From NCBI GenBank assembly GCA_023249675.1, contig JAHFCE010000012.1:1-64000 (forward strand): 64,000 nucleotides of DNA, given 5' to 3'. Both the position numbers and the translations under genes were made by a program. Positions 51,281-61,784 of this stretch are shown here, in pieces (position 1 is the first letter of the stretch; the number at the start of each line of letters is the position of its first letter). Under the pieces are notes generated by a model, which was given only the letters and a program-made list of their open reading frames with translations, made no database searches and was not told the DNA's origin. The stretch is from Elusimicrobiota bacterium. GTDB taxonomy: Bacteria; Elusimicrobiota; Elusimicrobia; UBA1565; UBA9628.

Positions 51281-53704
51281 GTGAGACCCCTCACCGTCCG
51301 GGCCCTTCTCGTATTGGCCCTGGCCGGCCCCCTTCAGGCCGGCCAGATCGACGCCCCTGCGTCCGGAGAATTGACGTCCGGGACGCAGTCGGGCGCTGTC
51401 GGTGTTCCCCCGATTCAACTGATCGTGCCGTCGTTGGCGGGCGCGAGCGCGCTGTCGTTGGCGCCCGCTGTAGTCCCGGCGCCGGGCCTTGTCCAACCGG
51501 CAATCGTTCCGTCCCTGGCGGCGGAGTCCGCGGCCATCCCGGTCCTGCCAAAATCCGCGTTGGCGCCGCCGCGGGCGATCGCTGAGAACCCCGGGGCTAA
51601 GCCCCTTGCGCCGGACGCGCCCCCTGAGGTGGGAGTCGACGCGGGCCGAGTCCTGTTCGATCAGAGCGGCGTCCGCGTCGAGGAGGCTCCATCGGTTCCA
51701 GCCGAACCTTCCGGCGTCGTTTCCGTGTCGCCGCGCGTCATCGTCCGGCGCGGCGCATCGCGCGTTAAGGGTTGGGAGGTGGATGGCCGGCCTGTGACGC
51801 GACTGTCTGGCGACGCTTTCAAGGACGTTTTGGTCCATCCCTCCGATTCGCGCCTTGTGATCAAGCTGTTTGCCGCGATAGGGACGAAAGGGGCGGCTGC
51901 AAGCCTGTCTGAGAAGCGCCTCGAGATGGGCAGGCTGCAGCCGCTGCTCGAGATCGGCCGTGCGCCGAGAGTCGTCGATCAAGGCGCGCTCGAGTTCGTC
52001 ACGGCGTCGGGCAAGAAGAGAGCCGGCTACATCGTGCAGGAGCGCGTTTTAGGACGAGAGATCGGCGAGCTTCTGCGCGACCCCGACCCGGCCGTGCGTC
52101 GCGCGGCTCTTGAGGAGACGCGCCGGCTGTTCGAGGACCTCATTCGCGCCCGCGTGCGCATGGCCGACCGGGTGGCATTCGGCCACAGCATCATGATCGG
52201 CCGTGCCGGGGAGGCTGCCGCGGAGCAGGCGTGGGTCGTCGACGCGGGCGAGTCCACGCGCGTGTCCGCGCCGACATGGATCGATCGACTTCGTGGCAAG
52301 CCCGATCCCCTGCGCGTCAACTACGAGCAGGTGCTTGCCGAGTTTGCGCGCTTGCGCCCGAAGGCGGGCAAGCTTTCACCGCTGCGTCAGATGCAGGCCT
52401 CTCTGGAGGCGCGCGGGAAGGGCGAGGTCTTCCAAGAAGTCCAGGCGATTCTCTACACCGATGGCCTCACCGGTCTGCCGAACCGGGCCTTCATCATGGA
52501 GCAGGCGCAGGCCCTGCTGAGGGGCGTGAAGGAACCGACGGTTGCGCTGCTCGATATGAACAATTTTGGCGCGGTCAACGCGGGTCTTGCCGAAGTTCAC
52601 GGCCCCATGATCGGCAAGGAGCTCGGCGACGGCATGCTCGCCGACGCGGGCCCGAGGATCGCGGCGATCGCGCGGGAGGCCGGCGTCCACGCCGCGCGCC
52701 TCGGCGGCGAGGAAATCGTCGTGTTCGGTTCGATGAACGATGTGATCGACTTCGCCGCGGCGATGCGAAAGGTTTTTCCGCCCGAGAAGGTTTTACGCGA
52801 CGCGAAGGTCGTTGCGGGCGGACGCGAGAGGACCGCGATCGACGCCGCGATGGGCCGCCTGCAGCGCACCGGCCCGGTCGGCGACTTCACCTATGGCATT
52901 GCGCGCGCCGAGGGGAGAAGCTTCGCGGCGGCGCTTCGGGCCGCCGACGGCGCTCTCAACCGGGCGAAGGCCGCGGGCTTGCGCGGCGAGGCCGTCCTGG
53001 AGGCCCCCGGCAGCCTGAGCGTCACGCGCCTGCCCGACTCCGCGACCCGCGCCGAGCGCGTTGCTCGGCTCGCGGACCTGCCGCCGCTCGCGCCGCGGCC
53101 GCAGCGCCTTCAGGAGGTTATCGGCCTCCAGACGAAGCTCAACAAGAAGGAATACGAGGCGTTCCTCGAGGCCGCGTACACAGATCCGCTCACCCTCACG
53201 AAGACCGCCGAGTGGGTCGACCTGGCCCGCCCGCAGTGGGAGGCGGATTACGAGGGCCGCGGCTGGACCGCGATGATCGCGGCGCGCAACTTAAAGGCGA
53301 TCAACGACATCCTCGGCCACGGCGCGGGCGACCTGTACTTAAAAAAACTCGGTCTGATCATGAGCGTCGAGGTGAAGCGCCTGCGCGGGCTGGGCTACTC
53401 GGTCGAGGAGCCTGTACATGTCGGCGGCAAGGAGTTCCTGCTCGTTGGCAGGGACGCGGCCAAGGCCGCAAGACACGTCAATGAGGCCTTTGCCGTGAAG
53501 CTTGAGGCCGGCGAGGTGTTCGAGTCCGAGCGGCTCGCGCGCCTGCGCAGGGCGGCCGCGGAGCGGGGCCTGATCCCGAAGGAGCGCGCGCATCTTCTCG
53601 GCACGCTGCGCACGGTCGACGAGCCGTTTTCGGACGGCTTCCGCAAAACCTACGAGCGCTTGGTTCTTAAACTCGAGTCGGCCAAGATCCGCGAAGATCG
53701 CTGA
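51281..53704 (+). CDS. Exported kinase-like protein with two degenerate GGDEF domains
   Basis: An 807-residue protein. A signal peptide (1-20) and an Ala/Pro-rich spacer (to about 150) precede a region (about 160-355) with protein-kinase-like features: RLVIKLF with a possible beta-3 lysine (Lys195), YIVQERVLG as a hinge, and AWVVDAGES at the DFG position. Two GGDEF-type domains follow. The first is at about 388-560 (LYTDGLTGLPNR, LLDMNNFGAVN, RLGGEE). The second is at about 630-790 (AYTDPLT, AARNLKAINDILGHGAGDLYL, VGGKEF). The GGDEF signatures read GGEE and GGKEF, so activity is doubtful for the second. If truly exported, it could not use cytoplasmic GTP. The GTG start is supported by the adjacent promoter. 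Confidence 0.82.
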   Translation: MRPLTVRALLVLALAGPLQAGQIDAPASGELTSGTQSGAVGVPPIQLIVPSLAGASALSLAPAVVPAPGLVQPAIVPSLAAESAAIPVLPKSALAPPRAIAENPGAKPLAPDAPPEVGVDAGRVLFDQSGVRVEEAPSVPAEPSGVVSVSPRVIVRRGASRVKGWEVDGRPVTRLSGDAFKDVLVHPSDSRLVIKLFAAIGTKGAAASLSEKRLEMGRLQPLLEIGRAPRVVDQGALEFVTASGKKRAGYIVQERVLGREIGELLRDPDPAVRRAALEETRRLFEDLIRARVRMADRVAFGHSIMIGRAGEAAAEQAWVVDAGESTRVSAPTWIDRLRGKPDPLRVNYEQVLAEFARLRPKAGKLSPLRQMQASLEARGKGEVFQEVQAILYTDGLTGLPNRAFIMEQAQALLRGVKEPTVALLDMNNFGAVNAGLAEVHGPMIGKELGDGMLADAGPRIAAIAREAGVHAARLGGEEIVVFGSMNDVIDFAAAMRKVFPPEKVLRDAKVVAGGRERTAIDAAMGRLQRTGPVGDFTYGIARAEGRSFAAALRAADGALNRAKAAGLRGEAVLEAPGSLSVTRLPDSATRAERVARLADLPPLAPRPQRLQEVIGLQTKLNKKEYEAFLEAAYTDPLTLTKTAEWVDLARPQWEADYEGRGWTAMIAARNLKAINDILGHGAGDLYLKKLGLIMSVEVKRLRGLGYSVEEPVHVGGKEFLLVGRDAAKAARHVNEAFAVKLEAGEVFESERLARLRRAAAERGLIPKERAHLLGTLRTVDEPFSDGFRKTYERLVLKLESAKIREDR

Positions 53705-53720
53705 TCCGCGGCGGATTTGA

Positions 53721-53726
53721 TATCCT
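53721..53726 (+). promoter_or_regulatory. -10 box (TATCCT) 7 bases before the YihY-like gene
   Basis: TATCCT ends 7 bases before the ATG at 53734 in the 29-base gap after the GGDEF gene. The -35 is poor. Confidence 0.4.
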
Positions 53727-53733
53727 CGCCGCG

Positions 53734-54543
53734 ATGCTGACCCGGCTTCTCGGCCGCCGCCTTCAGGGTAAGTTCACCATGCTTCCCAGCTTCGCGGCCG
53801 CCATGGCATTCTATTTTCTCGTGTCACTGGTGCCATTTCTGATCATCGTGTCGCGCGGCATGGCCATCGTGTTCTCCGCGAACCTGACGCCCCAGCTCAT
53901 CGCCTTTCTGCGCGACATCCTGCCTCCGGAGAGCCGTCTGAGACCCGATATGCTCGCGGCCTCGATCCAACAGACGACGCACGGCTTGGCGGTGGCGAGC
54001 ACGGCCGCCGCCGCCTGGACGGCGTCGAGCGGCCTCAACGAGATGGCGCGCGCCGTGCACTTCCTATTTTCGGATCCCGAGCGCCCGCACCCGGGCGGCT
54101 GGGGCCGGCGCGGCAAGGCATTTGTCGTTCTGCTGATCTGGGCCATCGCGATCGGCATGGGCGCGGTCGGTTTCGTGCTCTTGCCGCTGATGCAGGGCCA
54201 GCTCGCGCGCATCGGGGCTGGCCATCTGCTTCCGCGCGCCTTCGCCTCCATCGTGCGCTATCCGACGGCTTTCGCAGCTCTGTTTGCGGCTTTCGCTTTG
54301 ACCTACGCGTTCGTTCCGGAGAAGAGCCCGTCATGGAGGGCGGCCGCTCAGGGCGCGGCCGTGGCCGCGGCGAGCTGGTCGGGCGTGTCGCTGCTGTTCG
54401 CCTACCTTCTCCCCAAGGTGTGGCATGTGAGCATGTTCAGCGGGGCGATGAGCTCGGCGCTTGCGATCCTGATCTGGGCCTACTGCGGCGCGTGGGGAGT
54501 GCTGCTCGGCGCGGCATGGACCGTGCGCGCCGACGAAGCGTAG
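53734..54543 (+). CDS. YihY/virulence factor BrkB family membrane protein
   Basis: A 269-residue inner-membrane protein with six helices. It has the family pattern ASFAAAMAFYFLVSLVPFLIIV near the N-terminus and LLFAYLLPKVWHVSMFSGAMSSALAILIWAYCGAWGVLLGAAW at the C-terminal end. Once mis-annotated as RNase BN, the family probably acts in transport or envelope maintenance. Its 3' end overlaps the convergent symporter gene by 64 bases, so one of the two C-termini is constrained by the other. Confidence 0.9.
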   Translation: MLTRLLGRRLQGKFTMLPSFAAAMAFYFLVSLVPFLIIVSRGMAIVFSANLTPQLIAFLRDILPPESRLRPDMLAASIQQTTHGLAVASTAAAAWTASSGLNEMARAVHFLFSDPERPHPGGWGRRGKAFVVLLIWAIAIGMGAVGFVLLPLMQGQLARIGAGHLLPRAFASIVRYPTAFAALFAAFALTYAFVPEKSPSWRAAAQGAAVAAASWSGVSLLFAYLLPKVWHVSMFSGAMSSALAILIWAYCGAWGVLLGAAWTVRADEA

Positions 54544-55835
54544 CCCACCGCCCACAGCGCGCCGGAGAGCAGCAGGCCGGGAAACATCGGCTCGAGGCCC
54601 AGGAGCGGCGCGCCCTTGATGCGAGCGACCGCGACCCAGGCGAGCGAAACCAGCCAGCCGGCGGCCGAGGACGCGAGCGCCCATTGTCCGGGCACGCGGA
54701 TTGCGGGCGCGTACACGCCGAGCATCGGCAGAAGCAGGCCCGGGATCGCAGCACTTCCGACCGCGTACCAGAGGCCGACGACGGAGGGCACGAGGCGAGA
54801 CAGAGCGTAAGAGAAAATCATCGTTGCGACGAGACCGGCGCGGAGGCGGCTCTTGCCCAGGCAGGCCGCCGCGAGCAAGGCCGTTCCTTGCAGTGCCGCG
54901 AACAAGGACGCCGAGATGCCCGCGAAGAAAAGGCCGCGGGCGACCGGAGGCATCACCGCGTCGGCGAGCAGGGGGAAGGCAAGCGTCGGATTTCCCAGCG
55001 CGGGCAGGGCCGCGCGCGCGTACAGCCCCGCCGTCGTCGTCAGGAGGTCGAATACGGCCCAGAATCCAATTGAGATCAAGATACCCTTGCGCGCGATCGC
55101 CGGACTTTGCGCCGCGGCGCAGCGCTGGTGGAAGGAAGGGTCCACGATCGTCCACACCGCGATGAGCCACCAGCCGATGAGCTTTGCCGGTCCCAGTCCT
55201 CCGGTCCAGCTGAGGTGCCCCGGGGGAAGCCGTGCCGCCATCGCGGCCGGACTGCCGACGGCATGCCAGGCGAAAGGAATGATCAAGGCAAAGCCCGCGA
55301 ACATGACGACGAATTGAAGCCGGTTGGCCGCCGCGTCGGAGCGCAGACCTCCGCGCCAGATCAGGGCGAGGGCGAGTGCCCCCGCGATGGCCGACGCGGC
55401 GCCGGTGGAGAGGCCGGTCAGGTGGCCCAGCAAGGATCCGGCCATCAGGAGCTCGTCGGCGGGGCTGGCGAGCACGAAGACGAGACAGGCGCCCATCAGA
55501 GCCGTCGGCTTTCCATAGCTGGCTTCGAGGTGGTCGGGAATCGTCAGTCCGGGCGTGACCCGCACGCGTCCGGCGAGGAAAACGGCGTAGAGTCCCGCGA
55601 ACAAGTAGTAGGGCAAGGCCATGATCGTCCAGTTCGACAGGCCGGCGCTCCAGGTGAACTCGCCGATGCCGAGTACGCCGCCGTAGAAGGTGGGCACGAG
55701 TGTGGCGACGAACACCGGAAGGGTCAGCGCGCGTCCGGCGAGAATCCAGCCTTCGAGGTCCTCCTCGCGGCGCGCGCGCGCGCCCAGCGCCAGGCAGGCG
55801 GCGAGAAAACCAGCGACGATCACCGCGTCAATCAT
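54480..55835 (-). CDS. Sodium:solute symporter (SSS family)
   Basis: A 451-residue polytopic permease with about 12 helices. The first helix is followed by the EFTWSAGLSNWTIMALPYYLF region typical of SSSF carriers. LASPADELLMAGSLLGHLTG and HQRCAAAQSPAIARKGILISIGFWAVFDLL correspond to the sodium-site helices. The solute cannot be deduced. It lies 15 bases after ddl in the HK-ddl operon. The 3' end overlaps the YihY-like gene. Confidence 0.85.
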   Translation of the reverse strand: MIDAVIVAGFLAACLALGARARREEDLEGWILAGRALTLPVFVATLVPTFYGGVLGIGEFTWSAGLSNWTIMALPYYLFAGLYAVFLAGRVRVTPGLTIPDHLEASYGKPTALMGACLVFVLASPADELLMAGSLLGHLTGLSTGAASAIAGALALALIWRGGLRSDAAANRLQFVVMFAGFALIIPFAWHAVGSPAAMAARLPPGHLSWTGGLGPAKLIGWWLIAVWTIVDPSFHQRCAAAQSPAIARKGILISIGFWAVFDLLTTTAGLYARAALPALGNPTLAFPLLADAVMPPVARGLFFAGISASLFAALQGTALLAAACLGKSRLRAGLVATMIFSYALSRLVPSVVGLWYAVGSAAIPGLLLPMLGVYAPAIRVPGQWALASSAAGWLVSLAWVAVARIKGAPLLGLEPMFPGLLLSGALWAVGYASSARTVHAAPSSTPHAPQ

Positions 55836-55850
55836 GAGGGAGCCGTCGGT

Positions 55851-56945
55851 TCAATGCCGCGTGCTGATTCGCCGCCGAGCGGCAGCGCGGCGAAGGGCCA
55901 GAGCGATGAGGGTTTCGACGAGCTTTTTGGTCGGCAGTCCGGATTCGCGCCAAAGCCGGGGGTACATGCTGGCCGGCGTGAAGCCGGGCAAGGTGTTTGG
56001 TTCGTTGAAGTAAACCGCGCCGGTGATCTTGTGCAGGAAGAAGTCCATGCGGGACAGGCCGTACAGATCGAGCGCGCGGAACGCGGCGAGCGCGACTTCG
56101 CGCACGCGCGCCGCCGTTTTTTTCGGAATCGGCGCCGGGACCAGGAAGCGCGCACCGTTCGGGTCGAGATACTTTGCGTGATAGTCGTAAAACTCCGAGT
56201 TCGGCGCGATCTCGGCGCACAGAGAGGCCTTGAGCTCGAAACGGCCGCCTCTCGGCGCCCACGGATCGCCGAGCACGGCAGTCTCGATCTCGCGCGCGGG
56301 GATGCCTTTCTCGACGAGCGCTTTGTCGTCGTAGCGCAGGGCGATCTGCATGGCGGCAGAGACCCCGGACGGTCCCTTAACTTTCACGACGCCGACAGAT
56401 GAGCCCATGCGCGCGGGCTTGATGAACACAGGAAAACCGAGGCGGCGCGCGGCGGCCGCGGCCTCGCGCGCGGACCTGGCCACGGCCCACGGAACCTGGG
56501 GCAGCCCGGCGGACTGGGCGACGCGCTTGGTCGCCTCCTTGTCCATGCCGGCCGCCGAACCGAGGACGCCGCAGCCGACGTAAGCCGCGCCGGCCAGCTC
56601 GAGCAGGCCCTGCATCGTGCCGTCCTCGCCCAGAGGGCCGTGTAGGACGGGGAAAACGCAATCTCGGGCGCCGAGCGAGGTCAGGAGCTTCCACGGATCG
56701 ACGCGCTTGGATCCTTGTCTTAAGCGCGCGAGGCAAGCGCCGCCGCGGTGCAGCTTTTCCGGCGCCTCGGCGAGCAGGCGTCCGGGCGCGATTTCGGCCC
56801 AGCTGTTGTCGGCGCCGATATGGACGAGGCGGACGCGGAAACGACGGCGGTCGAGATTGGCCACGACGCACCGCGCCGAGACGAGGGAGACCAGTCGTTC
56901 GGCGGACCTGCCGCCGCACAGCACGACTATAGTTGAGCGCGTCAT
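55851..56945 (-). CDS. ddl: D-alanine--D-alanine ligase
   Basis: An ATP-grasp enzyme that makes the D-Ala-D-Ala dipeptide for peptidoglycan. The 364-residue protein has CGGRSAERLVSLVSA at the N-terminus and FPVLHGPLGEDGTMQGLLELAGAAYVGCGVLGSA. FPVFIKPARMGSSVGV and the C-terminal RMDFFLHKITGAVYFNEPNTLPGFTPASMYP with metal ligands follow. The ATG at 56945 lies right after the histidine-kinase stop codon, so the two are coupled. The D-Ala-D-Lac or D-Ser variants cannot be excluded. Confidence 0.95.
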   Translation of the reverse strand: MTRSTIVVLCGGRSAERLVSLVSARCVVANLDRRRFRVRLVHIGADNSWAEIAPGRLLAEAPEKLHRGGACLARLRQGSKRVDPWKLLTSLGARDCVFPVLHGPLGEDGTMQGLLELAGAAYVGCGVLGSAAGMDKEATKRVAQSAGLPQVPWAVARSAREAAAAARRLGFPVFIKPARMGSSVGVVKVKGPSGVSAAMQIALRYDDKALVEKGIPAREIETAVLGDPWAPRGGRFELKASLCAEIAPNSEFYDYHAKYLDPNGARFLVPAPIPKKTAARVREVALAAFRALDLYGLSRMDFFLHKITGAVYFNEPNTLPGFTPASMYPRLWRESGLPTKKLVETLIALALRRAAARRRISTRH

Positions 56946-56946
56946 G

Positions 56947-58476
56947 TTAGAGGGAGGAAGCGTCGAGGAGCTGGAGGACCTTCTTGACGAAGGCGTTCTT
57001 CTCGAACGGCTTGAGCATGACCGCGTCGGCGCCGGCTTCCTTGGCAAGCGCCAGCGCGTCCGAGTAGCCGGTCAGAACCATCACCGGCGGGCGTTTGTCC
57101 GCAGGCAGGCGCTTGAAGCGCGCGAGCACCTCGAAGCCGCTCATGCCCGGCAGCATGACGTCAAGAATGACGAGGTTCGGCGGCTCCTTCTCGACGCGTT
57201 CGAGCGCCTCGAAGCCGGAGTGCGTGGTTGAGATCGACAGGTTGCCGCTGACGCTCACGAGGAAGAGCATGAGAACTTCAATGAGGTCGGGGTTATCCTC
57301 GACGATGAGGACGCGCTTCTTGTGCACGGCCTCGGAGCCGTCGACGATGCGCGCGGGCGCGTCCTTTGTCGCAATCGGAAGCTCGAGGCGGGCGGCGGTG
57401 CCTCGGCCGGAGCCCTCGCTCTCGATCCAGATGCGGCCGCCGATCGTCTCGATGATCTGCTTCGAGAGCGAAAGACCAAGACCAAGGCCCGGGTATGCGC
57501 GCGTCGGGCCTTGGTTCGCGGCGGAGAACGGATCGAAAATGTGGGGCAGGACCTCGGGCGGCACGCCGGGGCCGGCATCGATGACGGAGAGGCGCGCCCG
57601 GCCCTTCTCCAATGACACGGCCACGCGCAGCGCGCCGGCGGGTGGGCTGAACTTGGTCGCGTTGGAGAGCAGGTTGTCGATCACGTCGCCGAGCTTTTCC
57701 TCATCGGCCATCACCCATACCTCCGGCCTCGGGTATTCGACCGTGAGGTCGAGCTTGCGCCGGCGGACCTCCCGACCCGCTTTTTCGAGCGAGTTCTCGA
57801 CAAGGCGCTTGAGATCCACCGGCTTGAGGAGCATCTGCCTGCGGCCTTCATGCACCTCGCGGATCCGAAGGATGTTGTTGAGCGTGGCCATGAGGCCTTC
57901 GGCGCGGTCGACGATCGAGCCGAGAGCTTTCCGCTGGGCGTCGGAGAGGCGCCCGAGGCCGCCGTCGCTCATCGTGTTCGCATAGCCGATGATGACCGTC
58001 AAAGGGGTGCGAAGTTCATGCGAGACGTTCGCGATGAACTCGTTCTTCATCTGGTTGACCTGGCGCAGCTCCATATTCTGGTTGATCAGGTCGCGGATCT
58101 CGATGACGCGGTGCAGGAGTTGGCCGAGGTCGGTTCGGCGGAGCTCGTTCTTCGTGATGTAGTCCATCGCGCCCTTCTTCATCGCGGTGACGGCCACCTG
58201 TTCGTTGCCGGCGGCGGTCATCATGACGACGGCAGTTTTTGGGTGGTGCTGGCGGATCTTTTCAAGAATATTGAGGCCGTTGGTGGGGGGGAGTTGGTAG
58301 TCGAGGAAAACGAGGTCAAAAGAGGCGCCCTGAAGCTTGTTGAGGGCTTCGTCGCCATCGGCGGCGGCCGTGATCTTGAGGCTTACCCCGGGGACTTTGT
58401 CCAGCTCGCTGCGAAGGATGGCGCGGGCGTCCGGCTCGTCATCAATGATGAGGATGGAGAAGGCGAGTTCGGGCAC
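56947..58476 (-). CDS. Cytoplasmic hybrid histidine kinase (REC-HisKA-HATPase-REC)
   Basis: A signalling protein of about 509 residues with no transmembrane helix. An N-terminal receiver domain (about 5-120; phospho-acceptor in DLVFLDYQLPPTNG) is followed by HisKA (HELRTPLTVIIGY) and HATPase (NLLSNATKFSPPAGA, DAGPGVPPEVLPHIFDPF, GLGLGLSLSKQI). A second receiver (NLVILDVMLPGMSGFE) ends it. No DNA-binding domain is present, so output passes to another protein. An ATG at 58485 lies inside the -10 box, which favours the GTG at 58476. It is operonic with ddl and the symporter gene. Confidence 0.9.
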   Translation of the reverse strand: MPELAFSILIIDDEPDARAILRSELDKVPGVSLKITAAADGDEALNKLQGASFDLVFLDYQLPPTNGLNILEKIRQHHPKTAVVMMTAAGNEQVAVTAMKKGAMDYITKNELRRTDLGQLLHRVIEIRDLINQNMELRQVNQMKNEFIANVSHELRTPLTVIIGYANTMSDGGLGRLSDAQRKALGSIVDRAEGLMATLNNILRIREVHEGRRQMLLKPVDLKRLVENSLEKAGREVRRRKLDLTVEYPRPEVWVMADEEKLGDVIDNLLSNATKFSPPAGALRVAVSLEKGRARLSVIDAGPGVPPEVLPHIFDPFSAANQGPTRAYPGLGLGLSLSKQIIETIGGRIWIESEGSGRGTAARLELPIATKDAPARIVDGSEAVHKKRVLIVEDNPDLIEVLMLFLVSVSGNLSISTTHSGFEALERVEKEPPNLVILDVMLPGMSGFEVLARFKRLPADKRPPVMVLTGYSDALALAKEAGADAVMLKPFEKNAFVKKVLQLLDASSL

Positions 58477-58483
58477 GATCGGC

Positions 58484-58512
58484 ATTGTAGCAGACAGATC
58501 CGATATCGTCCA
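58484..58512 (-). promoter_or_regulatory. Leaderless-type promoter of the hybrid kinase-ddl operon
   Basis: On the minus strand TGGACG (58512-58507), a 17-base spacer and TACAAT (58489-58484) stand 7 bases before the GTG at 58476. An in-frame ATG at 58485 overlaps the -10 box. Confidence 0.55.
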
Positions 58513-58535
58513 TGGCTGCGCCTCATCGCCTTTCC

Positions 58536-58565
58536 TTGATAAGGTGGAAGGTGAAAAGGTAAAAT
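58536..58565 (+). promoter_or_regulatory. Promoter of the hpt-ftsH operon
   Basis: TTGATA (58536-58541), an 18-base spacer and TAAAAT (58560-58565) lie 9 bases before the ATG at 58575. Confidence 0.65.
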
Positions 58566-58574
58566 GGCGGCTCG

Positions 58575-59120
58575 ATGGCTTCCCAAACTGCCTTACACCC
58601 CGCTTTGAGCAAGGTTTTGCTCGATGAAGCGGCGATCTCGGTCCGGATCAAGGAACTGGGCGCCCAGATCACGCGCGACTATTCTGGCAAGCGCCTGCTG
58701 GTCGTCGGCGTGCTGAAGGGAAGCGTTATCTTTTTAGCCGACCTTCTGCGCGCCTTGGGCCCCGAGGTGGACGTCGAAACGGACTTCATCGCGGTCTCTT
58801 CCTATGCGGGCAAGGCTTCGACCGGCGCTGTCCGGACCTTGCTCGACCTGCGCCACAGCCCTGAGGGAAAGGATTTGCTTCTTGTCGAGGACATTGTGGA
58901 CACCGGCCTGACTTTGACCGCCTTGACCGAGACCCTGCGCGCGCACCGGCCGAATTCGCTCGAGGTCTGCACCTTGCTCGATAAGCCTGAGTGCCGAAAA
59001 ACCCCCTTTCAGCCGAAATACGTGGGATTTAAGATCCCCAATGAATTCGTCGTCGGCTTCGGTCTGGACTACGATGAACGCTATCGGCAGCTGCCGTGCG
59101 TCGGAGTATTGAGGATTTAG
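58575..59120 (+). CDS. hpt: Hypoxanthine phosphoribosyltransferase
   Basis: A purine-salvage enzyme that joins hypoxanthine or guanine to PRPP. The 181-residue protein has VGVLKGSVIFLADLLR, the PRPP loop LLVEDIVDTGLTL and the C-terminal NEFVVGFGLDYDERYRQLPCVGVL. It is first in the operon, and ftsH follows after 2 bases; hpt-ftsH (often with tilS) is a conserved pair in many bacteria. Confidence 0.96.
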   Translation: MASQTALHPALSKVLLDEAAISVRIKELGAQITRDYSGKRLLVVGVLKGSVIFLADLLRALGPEVDVETDFIAVSSYAGKASTGAVRTLLDLRHSPEGKDLLLVEDIVDTGLTLTALTETLRAHRPNSLEVCTLLDKPECRKTPFQPKYVGFKIPNEFVVGFGLDYDERYRQLPCVGVLRI

Positions 59121-59122
59121 CG

Positions 59123-60928
<1,806 letters not shown>

Positions 60929-60932
60929 CACC

Positions 60933-61784
60933 GTGACCCCGACGATGACCGTCCCGGCTCCCGTTGGCGAAATCGCGAAGCGATTTCAGACACCGTTGAT
61001 CATGGGCGTGGTCAACTGCACTCCGGATTCGTTTTACAAGGGAAGCCGTGCGAATACATATCATCTCGCTGTCGAACGAGCTTCGAAGCTCGTGGAAGAA
61101 GGGGCCGACATCCTGGATTTCGGCGGGCAATCGACACGTCCAGGTTCCGAATCCGTCGCGGTCGATGTTGAGCGCTCGCGTGTGATTCCCGTGATTGAGT
61201 CGGTCGCGAAGCGGGTCAAGGTTCAGATCTCGATTGACACGACGAAGGCCGCAATAGCGGCCGAGGCGATCGATGCGGGCGCGTCGATCATCAACGATAT
61301 TTCCGCGCTGCGCGACGACCCGGCCATGCTCAAGGTTGCTCTGCGCGCGGAGCGAGTGATTCTGATGCATATGTCGGGGTTGTCGACCAAAACAATGCAG
61401 GTTGAACCGCACTACAAGGATTGTTTCTCCGAGGTCTCCTCCTTCCTGCGCGAGCGTCTCCATTCGTTCGTCGCGGCCGGAGGCCGCGAAGACCGGGTCT
61501 GGATCGATCCCGGCATCGGTTTTGGGAAGACGCTCGACCACAATTTGACGTTGATCCGGCGCGTTGGGGAATTCGCCTCGGTCGCGCCGGTTCTGTTGGG
61601 CGTTTCCCGCAAATCCCTGTTCGACAAGATCAGTCCCGACCAGGGACCCGAGGACCGTCTTTCCGGGTCGTTGGCCGTGGCGGCCTGGGCATCCCTGTCC
61701 GGAGTATCGGTGTTGCGGGTTCACGATGTCCTTGAGACCCGCCGCGCTCTTGAGACCTTGCGTCGTGTTTCGGGGGCCGCGTGA
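60933..61784 (+). CDS. folP: Dihydropteroate synthase
   Basis: Joins p-aminobenzoate to the pterin in folate synthesis and is the target of sulfonamides. The 283-residue TIM barrel has LIMGVVNCTPDSF, ILDFGGQSTRPGSESV, ISIDTTKAA, DPGIGFGKTLDHN, LGVSRKSLFDKI and a terminal RVHDV. The start may be the GTG at 60933, 4 bases after ftsH, or the ATG at 60945; neither has a Shine-Dalgarno. It overlaps glmM by GTGA. Confidence 0.95.
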   Translation: MTPTMTVPAPVGEIAKRFQTPLIMGVVNCTPDSFYKGSRANTYHLAVERASKLVEEGADILDFGGQSTRPGSESVAVDVERSRVIPVIESVAKRVKVQISIDTTKAAIAAEAIDAGASIINDISALRDDPAMLKVALRAERVILMHMSGLSTKTMQVEPHYKDCFSEVSSFLRERLHSFVAAGGREDRVWIDPGIGFGKTLDHNLTLIRRVGEFASVAPVLLGVSRKSLFDKISPDQGPEDRLSGSLAVAAWASLSGVSVLRVHDVLETRRALETLRRVSGAA

